Positions 46,601 through 59,540 of a stretch of DNA of 64,000 bases are shown one piece after another; within the stretch, counting starts at the first letter, position 1; the number at the start of each line of letters is the position of its first letter. The translations under genes were made by a program, and so were the position numbers. The stretch comes from Hydractinia symbiolongicarpus. Its lineage: Eukaryota > Cnidaria > Hydrozoa > Anthoathecata > Hydractiniidae. The notes under the pieces are model-generated. The model was not told where the DNA came from. It worked only from the letters and a program-made list of their open reading frames with translations, and did no database searches. The DNA is taken from NCBI RefSeq assembly GCF_029227915.1, contig NC_079883.1:31622001-31686000 (forward strand), written 5' to 3'.

Positions 46601-49320
46601 TTCGTTTGCCGGCGATTAAACTTCTTTTATTCAGCGTCTCATCAAAAATGAAAACATTTTTGAAAACTACAAGTCTCATGCGTTTTAGTGGTGAAAAAAT
46701 AATTTAAAAAATCGTTCGGGAAATGAGTTTACTCCCTGGGTACTTTCTTGTATAATTTTGACTATACGGGCCGAGTCCGGGATTTACGGGAAATCGCGGA
46801 TTTTCGTTTGCCGGCGATTAAACTTCTTTTATTCAGCGTCCCATCAAATATGAAAATATTTTGGAAAACTACAAGTCTCATGCGTTTAGTGGTAAAAAAA
46901 TAATATAAAAAATCGTTCGGGAAATGAGTTTACTCCCTGGGTACTTTCTTTGTATACTTTTGACTATACGGGCCAAGCCCGGGATTTACGGGACATCGCG
47001 GGTTTTCGTTTGCCGGCGATTAAACTTCTTTTATTCAGCGTCTCATCAAAAATGAAAACATTTTTAAAAACTACAAGTCTTATGCGTTTTAGTGGTGAAA
47101 AAGTAATTTAAAAAATCGTTCGGGAAATGAGTTTACTCCCTGGGTACTTTCTTTGTATACTTTTGACTATACGGGCCAGCTCCGGGATTTACGGGAAATC
47201 GCGGGTTTCCGTTTGCCGGCGATTAAACTTCTTTTATTCAGGGTCTCATCAAAAATGAAAACATTTTTGAAAACTACAAGTCTCATGCGTTTTAGTGGTG
47301 AAAAAATACTTTAAAAAATCGTTCGGGAAATGAGTTTACTCCCTGGGTACTTTCTTGTATACTTTTGACTATACGGGCCGAGTCCGGGATTTACGGGAAA
47401 TCGCGGGTTTTCGTTTGCCGGCGATTAAACTTCTTTTATTCAGCGTCTCATCAAAAATGAAAACATTTTTAAAAACTACAAGTCTTATGCGTTTTAGTGG
47501 TGAAAAAATAATTTAAAAAATCGTTCTGGAAATAAGTTTACTCCCTGGGTACTTTCTTTGTATACATTTGACTATACGGGCCAAGCCCGCGATTTACGGG
47601 AAATCGCGGGTTTTCGTTTGCCGGCGATTAAACTTCTTTTATTCAGCGTCTCATCAAAAATGAAAACATTTTTAAAAACTACAAGTCTTATGCGTTTTAG
47701 TGGTGAAAAAATAATCTAAAAAATCGTTCGGGAAATGAGTTTACTCCCTGGGTACTTTCTTTGTATACTTTTGACTATACGGGCCGAGTCCGGGATTTAC
47801 GGGAAATCGCGGATTTTCGTTTGCCGGCGATTAAACTTCTTTTATTCAGCGTCCCATCAAATATGAAAATATTTTGGAAAACTACAAGTCTCATGCGTTT
47901 AGTGGTAAAAAAATAATATAAAAAATCGTTCGGGAAATGAGTTTACTCCCTGGGTACTTTCTTTGTATACTTTTGACTATACGGGCCAAGCCCGGGATGT
48001 ACGGGACATCGCGGCTTTTCGTTTGCCGGCGATTAAACTTCTTTTATTCAGCGTCTCATCAAAAATGAAAACATTTTTAAAAACTACAAGTCTTATGCGT
48101 TTTAGTGGTGAAAAAGTAATTTAAAAAATCGTTCGGGAAATGAGTTTACTCCCTGGGTACTTTCTTTGTATACTTTTGACTATACGGGCCAGCTCCGGGA
48201 TTTACGGGAAATCGCGGGTTTCCGTTTGCCGGCGATTAAACTTCTTTTATTCAGGGTCTCATCAAAAATGAAAACATTTTTGAAAACTACAAGTCTCATG
48301 CGTTTTAGTGGTGAAAAAATACTTTAAAAAATCGTTCGGGAAATGAGTTTACTCCCTGGGTACTTTCTTGTATACTTTTGACTATACGGGCCGAGTCCGG
48401 GATTTACGGGAAATCGCGGGTTTTCGTTTGCCGGCGATTAAACTTCTTTTATTCAGCGTCTCATCAAAAATGAAAACATTTTTAAAAACTACAAGTCTTA
48501 TGCGTTTTAGTGGTGAAAAAATAATTTAAAAAATCGTTCTGGAAATAAGTTTACTCCCTGGGTACTTTCTTTGTATACATTTGACTATACGGGCCAAGCC
48601 CGGGATTTACGGGAAATCGCGGGTTTTCGTTTGCCGGCGATTAAACTTCTTTTATTCAGCGTCTCATCAAAAATGAAAACATTTTTAAAAACTACAAGTC
48701 TTATGCGTTTTAGTGGTGAAAAAATACTTTAAAAAATCGTTCGGGAAATGAGTTTACTCCCTGGGTACTTTCTTGTATACTTTTGACTATACGGGCCGAG
48801 TCCGGGATTTACGGGAAATCGCGGGTTTTCGTTTGCCGGCGATTAAACTTCTTTTATTCAGCGTCTCATCAAAAATGAAAACATTTTTAAAAACTACAAG
48901 TCTTATGCGTTTTAGTGGTGAAAAAATAATTTAAAAAATCGTTCTGGAAATAAGTTTACTCCCTGGGTACTTTCTTTGTATACATTTGACTATACGGGCC
49001 AAGCCCGGGATTTACGGGAAATCGCGGGTTTTCGTTTGCCGGCGATTAAACTTCTTTTATTCAGCGTCTCATCAAAAATGAAAACATTTTTAAAAACTAC
49101 AAGTCTTATGCGTTTTAGTGGTGAAAAAATAATTTAAAAAATCGTTCGGGAAATGAGTTTACTCCCTGGGTACTTTCTTTGTATACTTTTGACTATACGG
49201 GCCAAGCAGGGATTTACGGGACATCGCGGGTTTTCGTTTGCCGGCGATTAAACTTTTTTTTATTCAGCGTCTCATCAAAAATGAAAACATTTTTAAAAAC
49301 TACAAGTCTTATGCGTTTTA
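43601..49320. repeat. Satellite zone 2a: B and C units
   Basis: Type C first appears here: GCGTCCCATCAAATATG at 43,601, then GCGTTTAGTGGTAAAA and AATAATATAAAAAATCG. B units with CTTCTTTTATTCAGC make up the rest, and the CCTCTTTCATTAAGC tail is no longer found. A short-spaced variant, CTTTGTTCTATAC, marks units near 44,720, 45,330, 45,530 and 46,140. ATTTTGGAAAACTAC near 46,861 recurs near 47,874, a five-unit (1,013-bp) offset, and AAAAAATACTTTAAAA recurs with that block. No gene is present. Confidence 0.78.
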
Positions 49321-52300
49321 GTGGTGAAAAAGTAATTTAAAAAATCGTTCGGGAAATGAGTTTACTCCCTGGGTACTTTCTTGTATACTTTTGACTATAC
49401 GGGCCGAGTCCGGGATTTACGGGAAATCGCGGGTTTTCATTTGCCGGCGATTAAACTTCTTTTATTAAGCGTCTCATCAAAAATGAAAACATTTTTAAAA
49501 ACTACAAGTCTTATGCGTTTTAGTGGTGAAAAAATAATTTAAAAAATCGTTCTGGAAATAAGTTTACTCCCTGGGTACTTTGTTTGTATACTTTTGACTA
49601 TACGGGCCGAGTCCAGGATTTACGGGAAATCGCAGGTTTTCGTTTGCCGGCGATTAAACTTCTTTTATTCAGCGTCTCATCAAAAATGAAAACATTTTTA
49701 AAAACTACAAGTCTCATGCGTTTTAGTGGTGAAAAATTAATTTAAAAAATCGTTCGGGAAATGGGTTTACTCCCTAGGTACTTTCTTTGTATACTTTTGA
49801 CTATACGGGCCAAGCCGGGATTTACGGGACATCGCGGGTTTTCGTTTGCCGGCGATTAAACTTCTTTTATTCAGCGTCTCATTAAAAATGAAAACATTTT
49901 TAAAAACTACAAGTCTTATGCGTTTTAGTGGTGAAAAAGTAATTTAAAAAATCGTTCGGGAAATGAGTTTACTCCCTGGGTACTTTCTTTGTATACTTTT
50001 GACTATACGGGCCAGCTCCGGGATTTACGGGAAATCGCGGGTTTCCGTTTGCCGGCGATTAAACTTCTTTTATTCAGGGTCTCATCAAAAATGAAAACAT
50101 TTTTGAAAACTACAAGTCTCATGCGTTTTAGTGGTGAAAAATTAATTTAAAAAATCGTTCGGGAAATGAGTTTACTCCCTGGGTACTTTCTTTGTATACT
50201 TTTTACTATACGGGCCTAGGCCGGCATTTACAGGAAATCGCGGGTTTTCGTTTGCCGGCGATTAAACTTCTTTTATTCAGCGTCTCATCAAAAATGAAAA
50301 CATTTTTGAAAACTACAAGTCTCATGCGTTTTAGTGGTGAAAAAATAATTTAAAAAATCGTTCGGGAAATGAGTTTACTCCCTGGGTACTTTCTTCTATA
50401 CTTTTGACTATACGGGCCGAGTCCGGGATTTACGGGAAATCGCGGATTTTCGTTTGCCGGCGATTAAACTTCTTTTATTCAGCGTCTCATCAAAAATGAA
50501 AACATTTTTAAAAACTACAAGTCTCATGCGTTTTAGTGGTGAAAAAATAATTTAAAAAATCGTTCTGGAAATGAGTTAACTCACAGGGTACTTTCTTTGT
50601 ATACATTTGACTATACGTGCCAAGCCCGGGATTTACGGGAAATTGCAGGTTTTCGTTTCCCGGCGATTAAACTGCTTTTATTCAGTGTCTCATCAAAAAT
50701 GAAAAGATTCTTGAAAACTACAAGTCTCATGCGTTTTAGTGGTGAAATAATAATTTAAAAAATCGTTTGGGAAATGAGTTTACTCCCTGGGTACTTTCTT
50801 TGTATACTTTTGACTATACTAGCCGAGTCCAGGATTTACGGGAAATCACAGGTTTTCGTTTGCCGGCGATTAAACTTCTTTTATTCAGCGTCTCATCAAA
50901 AATGAAAACATTTTTAAAAACTACAAGTCTTATGCGTTTTAGTGGTGAAAAAGTAATTTAAAAAATCGTTCGGGAAATGAGTTTACTCCCTGGGTACTTT
51001 CTTTGTATACTTTTGACTATACGGGCCAGCTCCGGGATTTACGGGAAATCGCGGGTTTCCGTTTGCCGGCGATTAAACTTCTTTTATTCAGGGTCTCATC
51101 AAAAATGAAAACATTTTTGAAAACTACAAGTCTCATGCGTTTTAGTGGTGAAAAAATACTTTAAAAAATCGTTCGGGAAATGAGTTTACTCCCTGGGTAC
51201 TTTCTTGTATACTTTTGACTATACGGGCCGAGTCCGGGATTTACGGGAAATCGCGGGTTTTCGTTTGCCGGCGATTAAACTTCTTTTATTCAGCGTCTCA
51301 TCAAAAATGAAAACATTTTTAAAAACTACAAGTCTTATGCGTTTTAGTGGTGAAAAAATAATTTAAAAAATCGTTCTGGAAATAAGTTTACTCCCTGGGT
51401 ACTTTCTTTGTATACATTTGACTATACGGGCCAAGCCCGGGATTTACGGGAAATCGCAGGTTTTCGTTTGCCGGCGATTAAACTTCTTTTATTCAGCGTC
51501 TCATCAAAAATGAAAACATTTTTAAAAACTACAAGTCTTATGCGTTTTAGTGGTGAAAAAATAATTTAAAAAATCGTTCGGGAAATGAGTTTACTCCCTG
51601 GGTACTTTCTTTGTATACTTTTGACTATACTAGCCGAGTCCAGGATTTACGGGAAATCACAGGTTTTCGTTTGCCGGCGATTAAACTTCTTTTATTCAGC
51701 GTCTCATCAAAAATGAAAACATTTTTAAAAACTACAAGTCTTATGCGTTTTAGTGGTGAAAAAGTAATTTAAAAAATCGTTCGGGAAATGAGTTTACTCC
51801 CTGGGTACTTTCTTTGTATACTTTTGACTATACGGGCCAGCTCCGGGATTTACGGGAAATCGCGGGTTTCCGTTTGCCGGCGATTAAACTTCTTTTATTC
51901 AGGGTCTCATCAAAAATGAAAACATTTTTGAAAACTACAAGTCTCATGCGTTTTAGTGGTGAAAAAATACTTTAAAAAATCGTTCGGGAAATGAGTTTAC
52001 TCCCTGGGTACTTTCTTGTATACTTTTGACTATACGGGCCGAGTCCGGGATTTACGGGAAATCGCGGGTTTTCGTTTGCCGGCGATTAAACTTCTTTTAT
52101 TCAGCGTCTCATCAAAAATGAAAACATTTTTAAAAACTACAAGTCTTATGCGTTTTAGTGGTGAAAAAATAATTTAAAAAATCGTTCTGGAAATAAGTTT
52201 ACTCCCTGGGTACTTTCTTTGTATACATTTGACTATACGGGCCAAGCCCGGGATTTACGGGAAATCGCAGGTTTTCGTTTGCCGGCGATTAAACTTCTTT

Positions 52301-55220
52301 TATTCAGCGTCTCATCAAAAATGAAAACATTTTTAAAAACTACAAGTCTTATGCGTTTTAGTGGTGAAAAAGTAATTTAAAAAATCGTTCGGGAAATGAG
52401 TTTACTCCCTGGGTACTTTCTTGTATACTTTTGACTATACGGGCCGAGTCCGGGATTTACGGGAAATCGCGGGTTTTCATTTGCCGGCGATTAAACTTCT
52501 TTTATTAAGCGTCTCATCAAAAATGAAAACATTTTTAAAAACTACAAGTCTTATGCGTTTTAGTGGTGAAAAAATAATTTAAAAAATCGTTCTGGAAATA
52601 AGTTTACTCCCTGGGTACTTTGTTTGTATACTTTTGACTATACGGGCCGAGTCCAGGATTTACGGGAAATCGCAGGTTTTCGTTTGCCGGCGATTAAACT
52701 TCTTTTATTCAGCGTCTCATCAAAAATGAAAACATTTTTAAAAACTACAAGTCTCATGCGTTTTAGTGGTGAAAAATTAATTTAAAAAATCGTTCGGGTA
52801 ATGGGTTTACTCCCTAGGTACTTTCTTTGTATACTTTTGACTATACGGGCCAAACCGGGATTTACGGGACATCGCGGGTTTTCGTTTGCCGGCGATTAAA
52901 CTTCTTTTATTCAGCGTCTCATTAAAAATGAAAACATTTTTAAAAACTACAAGTCTTATGCGTTTTAGTGGTGAAAAAGTAATTTAAAAAATCGTTCGGG
53001 AAATGAGTTTACTCCCTGGGTACTTTCTTTGTATACTTTTGACTATACGGGCCAGCTCCGGGATTTACGGGAAATCGCGGGTTTCCGTTTGCCGGCGATT
53101 AAACTTCTTTTATTCAGGGTCTCATCAAAAATGAAAACATTTTTGAAAACTACAAGTCTCATGCGTTTTAGTGGTGAAAAATTAATTTAAAAAATCGTTC
53201 GGGAAATGAGTTTACTCCCTGGGTACTTTCTTTGTATACTTTTTACTATACGGGCCTAGGCCGGCATTTACAGGAAATCGCGGGTTTTTGTTTGCCGGCG
53301 ATTAAACTTCTTTTATTCAGCGTCTCATCAAAAATGAAAACATTTTTGAAAACTACAAGTCTCATGCGTTTTAGTGGTGAAAAAATAATTTAAAAAATCG
53401 TTCGGGAAATGAGTTTACTCCCTGGGTACTTTCTTCTATACTTTTGACTATACGGGCCGAGTCCGGGATTTACGGGAAATCGCGGATTTTCGTTTGCCGG
53501 CCATTAAACTTCTTTTATTCAGCGTCTCATCAAAAATGAAAACATTTTTAAAAACTACAAGTCTCATGCGTTTTAGTGGTGAAAAAATAATTTAAAAAAT
53601 CGTTCTGGAAATGAGTTAACTCACAGGGTACTTTCTTTGTATACATTTGACTATACGTGCCAAGCCCAGGATTTACGGGAAATTGCAGGTTTTCGTTTCC
53701 CGGCGATTAAACTGCTTTTATTCAGTGTCTCATCAAAAATGAAAAGATTCTTGAAAACTACAAGTCTCATGCGTTTTAGTGGTGAAATAATAATTTAAAA
53801 AATCGTTTGGGAAATGAGTTTACTCCCTGGGTACTTTCTTTGTATACTTTTGACTATACGAGCCGAGTCCAGGATTTACGGAAAATCGCAGGTTTTCGTT
53901 TGCCGGCGATTAAACTTCTTTTATTCAGCGTCTCATCAAAAATGAAAACATTTTTAAAAACTACAAGTCTCATGCGTGTTAGTGGTGAAAAATTAATTTA
54001 AAAAATCGTTCGGGAAATGAGTTTACTCCCTGGGTACTTTCTTTGTATACTTTTGACTATACGGGCCAAGCCGGGATTTACGGGAAATCGCGGGTTTTTG
54101 TTTGCCGGCGATTAAAATTCTTTTATTCAGCGTCTCATCAGAAATGAAAACATTTTTGAAAACTACAAGTCTCATGCGTTTTAGTGGTGAAAAAGTAATT
54201 TAAAAAATCGTTCGGGAAATGAGTTTACTCCCTGGGTACTTTCTTTGTATACTTTTGACTATACGGGCCAGCTCCGGGATTTACGGGAAATGGCGGGTTT
54301 CCGTTTGCCGGCGATTAAACTTCTTTTATTCAGGGTCTCATCAAAAATGAAAACATTTTTGAAAACTACAAGTCTCATGCGTTTTAGTGGTGAAAAATTA
54401 ATTTAAAAAATCGTTCGGGAAATGAGTTTACTCCCTGGGTACTTTCTTTGTATACTTTTGACTATACAGGCCTAGGCCGGCATTTACAGGAAATCGCGGG
54501 TTTTCGTTTGCCGGCGATTAAACTTCTTTTATTCAGCGTCTCATCAAAAATGAAAACATTTTTGAAAACTACAAGTCTCATGCGTTTTAGTGGTGAAAAA
54601 ATAATTTAAAAAATCGTTCGGGAAATGAGTTTACTCCCTGGGTACTTTCTTCTATACTTTTGACTATACGGGCCGAGTCCGGGATTTACGGGAAATCGCG
54701 GATTTTCGTTTGCCGGCGATAAAACTTCTTTTTTTCAGCGTCTCATCAAAAATGAAAACATTTTTAAAACCTACAAGTCTCATGCGTTTTAGTGGTGAAA
54801 AAATAATTTAAAAAATCGTTCTGGAAATGAGTTAACTCACAGGGTACTTTCTTTGTATACATTTGACTATACGTGCCAAGCCCGGGATTTACGGGAAATC
54901 GCAGGTTTTCGTTTCCCGGCGATTAAACTGCTTTTATTCAGTGTCTCATCAAAAATGAAAAGATTCTTGAAAACTACAAGTCTCATGCGTTTTAGTGGTG
55001 AAATAATAATTTAAAAAATCGTTTGGGAAATGAGTTTACTCCCTGGGTACTTTCTTTGTATACTTTTGACTATACGAGCCGAGTCCAGGATTTACGGGAA
55101 ATCGCAGGTTTTCGTTTGCCGGCGATTAAACTTCTTTTATTCAGCGTCTCATCCAAAATGAAAACATTTTTAAAAACTACAAGTCTCATGCGTGTTAGTG
55201 GTGAAAAAATAATTTAAAAA
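49321..55220. repeat. Nested 3,040-, 811- and 1,216-bp duplications
   Basis: GGGTTTTCATTTGCC at 49,431 recurs at 52,471, and CCTAGGCCGGCATTTACAGG at 50,215 recurs at 53,255, both 3,040 bp (15 units) apart. Between these copies a four-unit block is duplicated: TATACTAGCCGAG near 50,817 and 51,628, and GCCAGCTCCGGG at 51,025 and 51,836, both 811 bp. The CCTAGGCC unit recurs once more at 54,471, 1,216 bp (six units) after 53,255, together with the TTTGGGAAATGAG unit near 53,807 and 55,023. So at least three duplications of different size overlap. No gene is present. Confidence 0.8.
54063..54094 (+). other. Canonical G-quadruplex motif, loops 7-6-7
   Basis: GGG runs at 54,063, 54,073, 54,082 and 54,092 have loops of 7, 6 and 7 bases because the unit reads CCAAGCCGGG. 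Other units with the same loop lengths lie at 40,903-40,934, 49,199-49,230, 49,807-49,838, 52,847-52,878, 58,002-58,033 and 59,915-59,946. All but the first of these are in the 43.6-64 kb zone. Confidence 0.6.
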
Positions 55221-56530
55221 ACCGTGAGGGAAATGAGTTTACTCCCTGGGTACTTTCTTGTATACTTTTGACTGTACGGGCCGAGTCCGAGATTTACGGG
55301 AAATCGCGGATTTTCGTTTGCCGGCGATTAAACTTCTTTTATTCAGCGTCCCATCAAATATGAAAATATTTTGGAAAACTACAAGTCTCATGCATTTAGT
55401 GGTAAAAAAATAATATAAAAAATCGTTCGGGAAATGAGTTTACTCCCTGGGTACTTTCTTTGTATAATTTTGACTATACGGGCCAAGCCCGGGATTTACG
55501 GGACATTGCGGGTTTTCGTTTGCCGGCGATTAAACTTCTTTTATTCAGCGTCTCATCAAAAATGAAAACATTTTTGAAAACTACAAGTCTCATGCGTTTT
55601 AGTGGTGAAAAAATAATTTAAAAAATCGTTCGGGAAATGAGTTTACTCCCTGGGTACTTTCTTGTATACTTTTGACTATACGGGCCGAGTCCGGGATTTA
55701 CGGGAAATCGCGGATTTTCGTTTGCCGGCGATTAAACTTCTTTTATTCAGGGTCTCATCAAAAATGAAAACATTTTTGAAAACTACAAGTCTCATGCGTT
55801 TTAGTGGTGAAAAAATAATTTAAAAAATCGTTCGGGAAATGAGTTTACTCCCTGGGTACTTTCTTGTATACTTCTGACTATACGGGCCGAGTCCGGGATT
55901 TTCGGGAAATCGCGGATTTTCGTTTGCCGGCGATTAAACGTCTTTTATTCAGCGTCCCATCAAATATGAAAATATTTTTGAAAACTACAAGTCTCATGCG
56001 TTTAGTGGTAAAAAAATAATATAAAAAATCGTTCGGGAAATGAGTTTCCTCCCTGGGTACTTTCTTTGTATACTTTTGACTATACGGGCCAAGCCCGGGA
56101 TTTACGGGAAATCGCGGGTTTTCGTTTGCCGGCGATTAAACTTCTTTTATTCAGCGTCTCATCAAAAATGAAAACATTTTTAAAAACTACAAGTCTTATG
56201 CGTTTTAGTGGTGAAAAAATAATTTAAAAAATCGTTCTAGAAATAAGTTTACTCCCTGGGTACTTTCTTTGTATACATTTGACTATACGGGCCAAGCCCG
56301 GGATTTACGGGAAATCGCAGGTTTTCGTTTGCCGGCAATTAAACTGCTTTTATTCAGCGTCTAATCAAAAATGAAAACATTTTTGAAAACTACAAGTCTC
56401 ATGCGTTTTAGTGGTGAAAAAGTAATTTAAAAAATCGTTCGGGAAATGAGTTTACTCCCTGGGTACTTTCTTTGTATACATTTGACTATACGTGCCAAGC
56501 CCGGGATTTACGGGAAATCGCGGGTTTTCG
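55221..56530. repeat. Satellite zone between duplicated blocks, C-rich
   Basis: About six and a half units, beginning with the unusual AAACCGTGAGGGAAATG and CTGTACGGGCC variants. C-type units (CCCATCAAATATG, GCATTTAGTGG or GCGTTTAGTGG) alternate with B units, and several have the shortened TTTCTTGTATAC. The end is set where the 1,913-bp duplication begins. Confidence 0.7.
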
Positions 56531-57533
56531 TTTCCTGGCCATTAAACTGCTTTTATTCAGCGTCTCATGAAAAATGAAAAGATTCTTGAAAACTACAAGT
56601 CTCATGCGTTTTAGTGGTGAATAAATAATTTAAAAAATCGTTTGGGAAATGAGTTTACTCCCTGGGTACTTTCTTTGTATACTTTTGACTATACGGGCCG
56701 AGTCCAGGATTTACGGGAAATCGCAGGTTTTCGTTTGCCGGCGATTAAACTTCTTTTATTCAGCGTCTCATCAAAAATGAAAACATTTTTAAAAACTACA
56801 AGTCTCATGCGTTTTAGTGGTGAAAAATTAATTTAAAAAATCGCTCGGGAAATGAGTTTACTCCCTGGGTACTTTCTTCTATACATTTGACTATACGGGC
56901 CGAGTCCGGGATTTACGGGAAATCGCGGATTTTCGTTTGCCGGCGATTAAACTTCTTTTATTCAGCGTCCCATCAAATATGAAAATATTTTTGAAAACTA
57001 CAAGTCTCATGCGTTTAGTGGTAAAAAAATAATATAAAAAATCGTTCGGGAAATGAGTTTACTCCCTGGGTACTTTCTTTGTATACTTTTGACTATACGG
57101 GCCAAGCCAGGGATTTACGGGAAATCGCGGGTTTTCGTTTGCCGGCGATTAAACTTCTTTTATTCAGCGTCTCATCAACAATGAAAACATTTTTAAAAAC
57201 TACAAGTCTTATGCGTTTTAGTTGTGAAAAAATAATTTAAAAAATCGTTCGGGAAATGAGTTTATTCCCTGGGTACTTTCTTTGTATACTTTTGACTATA
57301 CGGGCCAAGCCCGGGATTTACGGGAAATCGCGGGTTTTCGTTTGCCGGCGATTAAACTTCTTTTATTCAGCGTCTCATCAAAAATGAAAACATTTTTGAA
57401 AACTACAAGTCTCATGCGTTTTAGTGGTGAAAAAATAATTTTAAAAATCGTTCGGGAAATGAGTTTACACCCTGGATACTTTCTTGTATACTTTTGACTA
57501 TACGGGCCGAGTCCGGGATTTACGGGAAATCGC

Positions 57534-57627
57534 TGATTTTTTTTTTGATTTTTTTTTTTTTTTTGATTTTCTCTTTATTTAACGTTGATAGATACAATAG
57601 TATTTAAATAACTAATTTAAATCGACA
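57534..57627 (-). mobile_element. Poly-A-tailed insert in a satellite unit, copy 1
   Basis: A type C-like unit is interrupted after GGGAAATCGC and resumes at ATTTTCGTTTGCCGG; the intact unit has GG at that point. On the plus strand the insert begins with T runs of 10 and 16 separated by GA, then CTCTTTATTTAACGTTG and a short A/T-rich stretch. Read on the minus strand it is about 57 bp of unique sequence with AATAAA, then an A-rich tail broken by TC dinucleotides. That is the arrangement of the 3' end of a retrotransposed transcript, SINE or LINE. The body is too short to identify. A repeated AAAAT at the edges could be a short target-site duplication, but it is ambiguous next to the A tail. 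Confidence 0.6.
57574..57579 (-). promoter_or_regulatory. AATAAA polyadenylation-signal-like hexamer (minus strand)
   Basis: The plus strand reads TTTATT here, so the minus strand reads AATAAA. The A-rich tail follows within about 8-10 bases on the minus strand. The satellite unit itself does not contain AATAAA next to a long A tract, so the pairing supports an origin from a polyadenylated RNA. The spacing is shorter than the usual 10-30 bases, and in A/T-rich DNA the hexamer can occur by chance. Confidence 0.45.
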
Positions 57628-59446
57628 ATTTTCGTTTGCCGGCGATTAAACTTCTTTTATTCAGCGTCCCATCAAATATGAAAATATTTTGGAAAACTAC
57701 AAGTCTCATGCGTTTTAGCGGTGAAAAAATAATTTAAAAAATCGTTCGGGAAATGAGTTTACTCCCTGGGTACTTTCTTTGCATACTTTTGACTATACGG
57801 GCCAGGTCCGGGATTTACGGGAAATCGCGGGTTTCCGTTTGCCGGCGATTAAACTTCTTTTATTCAGGGTCTCATCAAAAATGAAAACATTTTTGAAAAC
57901 TACAAGTCTCATGCGTTTTAGTGGTGAAAAAATAATTTAAAAAATCGTTCTGGAAATGAGTTTACTCCCTGGGTACTTTCTTTGTGTACTTTTGACTATA
58001 CGGGCCAAGCCGGGATTTACGGGAAATCGCGGGTTTTCGTTTGCCGGCGATTAGACTTCTTTTATTCAGCGTCTCATCGAAAATGAAAACATTTTTGAAA
58101 ACTACAAGTCTCATGCGTTTTAGTGGTGAAAAAATAATTTAAAAAATCGTTCGGGAAATGAGTTTACTCCCTGGGTACTTTCTTCTATACTTTTGACTAT
58201 ACGGGCCGAGTCCGGGATTTACGGGAAATCGCGGATTTTCGTTTGCCGGCGATTAAACTTCTTTTATTCAGCGTCCCATCAAATATGAAAATATTTTTGA
58301 AAACTACAAGTCTCATGCGTTTAGTGGTAAAAAAATAATATAAAAAATCGTTCGGGAAATGAGTTTACTCCCTGGGTACTTTCTTTGTATACTTTTGACT
58401 ATACGGGCCAAGCCCGGGATTTACGGGAAATCGCGGGTTTTCGTTTCCTGGCCATTAAACTGCTTTTATTCAGCGTCTCATGAAAAATGAAAAGATTCTT
58501 GAAAACTACAAGTCTCATGCGTTTTAGTGGTGAATAAATAATTTAAAAAATCGTTTGGGAAATGAGTTTACTCCCTGGGTACTTTCTTTGTATACTTTTG
58601 ACTATACGGGCCGAGTCCAGGATTTACGGGAAATCGCAGGTTTTCGTTTGCCGGCGATTAAACTTCTTTTATTCAGCGTCTCATCAAAAATGAAAACATT
58701 TTTAAAAACTACAAGTCTCATGCGTTTTAGTGGTGAAAAATTAATTTAAAAAATCGCTCGGGAAATGAGTTTACTCCCTGGGTACTTTCTTCTATACATT
58801 TGACTATACGGGCCGAGTCCGGGATTTACGGGAAATCGCGGATTTTCGTTTGCCGGCGATTAAACTTCTTTTATTCAGCGTCCCATCAAATATGAAAATA
58901 TTTTTGAAAACTACAAGTCTCATGCGTTTAGTGGTAAAAAAATAATATAAAAAATCGTTCGGGAAATGAGTTTACTCCCTGGGTACTTTCTTTGTATACT
59001 TTTGACTATACGGGCCAAGCCAGGGATTTACGGGAAATCGCGGGTTTTCGTTTGCCGGCGATTAAACTTCTTTTATTCAGCGTCTCATCAACAATGAAAA
59101 CATTTTTAAAAACTACAAGTCTTATGCGTTTTAGTTGTGAAAAAATAATTTAAAAAATCGTTCGGGAAATGAGTTTATTCCCTGGGTACTTTCTTTGTAT
59201 ACTTTTGACTATACGGGCCAAGCCCGGGATTTACGGGAAATCGCGGGTTTTCGTTTGCCGGCGATTAAACTTCTTTTATTCAGCGTCTCATCAAAAATGA
59301 AAACATTTTTGAAAACTACAAGTCTCATGCGTTTTAGTGGTGAAAAAATAATTTTAAAAATCGTTCGGGAAATGAGTTTACACCCTGGATACTTTCTTGT
59401 ATACTTTTGACTATACGGGCCGAGTCCGGGATTTACGGGAAATCGC

Positions 59447-59540
59447 TGATTTTTTTTTTGATTTTTTTTTTTTTTTTGATTTTCTCTTTATTTAACGTTG
59501 ATAGATACAATAGTATTTAAATAACTAATTTAAATCGACA
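59447..59540 (-). mobile_element. Poly-A-tailed insert, copy 2
   Basis: This copy of the insert lies exactly 1,913 bp after the first and shows the same sequence, including T runs of 10 and 16. Its flanking satellite is the same as well, so it arose by duplication of the surrounding nine-unit block and not by a second insertion. Confidence 0.6.
59487..59492 (-). promoter_or_regulatory. AATAAA hexamer in insert copy 2 (minus strand)
   Basis: This is the counterpart of the hexamer at 57,574, carried along by the 1,913-bp duplication. It has the same spacing to the A-rich tail. Confidence 0.45.

Noticed and set aside
57534-59540. Two independent insertions of the same mobile element
   Set aside because: The flanking satellite units are the same for kilobases and the offset is a constant 1,913 bp, so one insertion followed by a segmental tandem duplication explains both.
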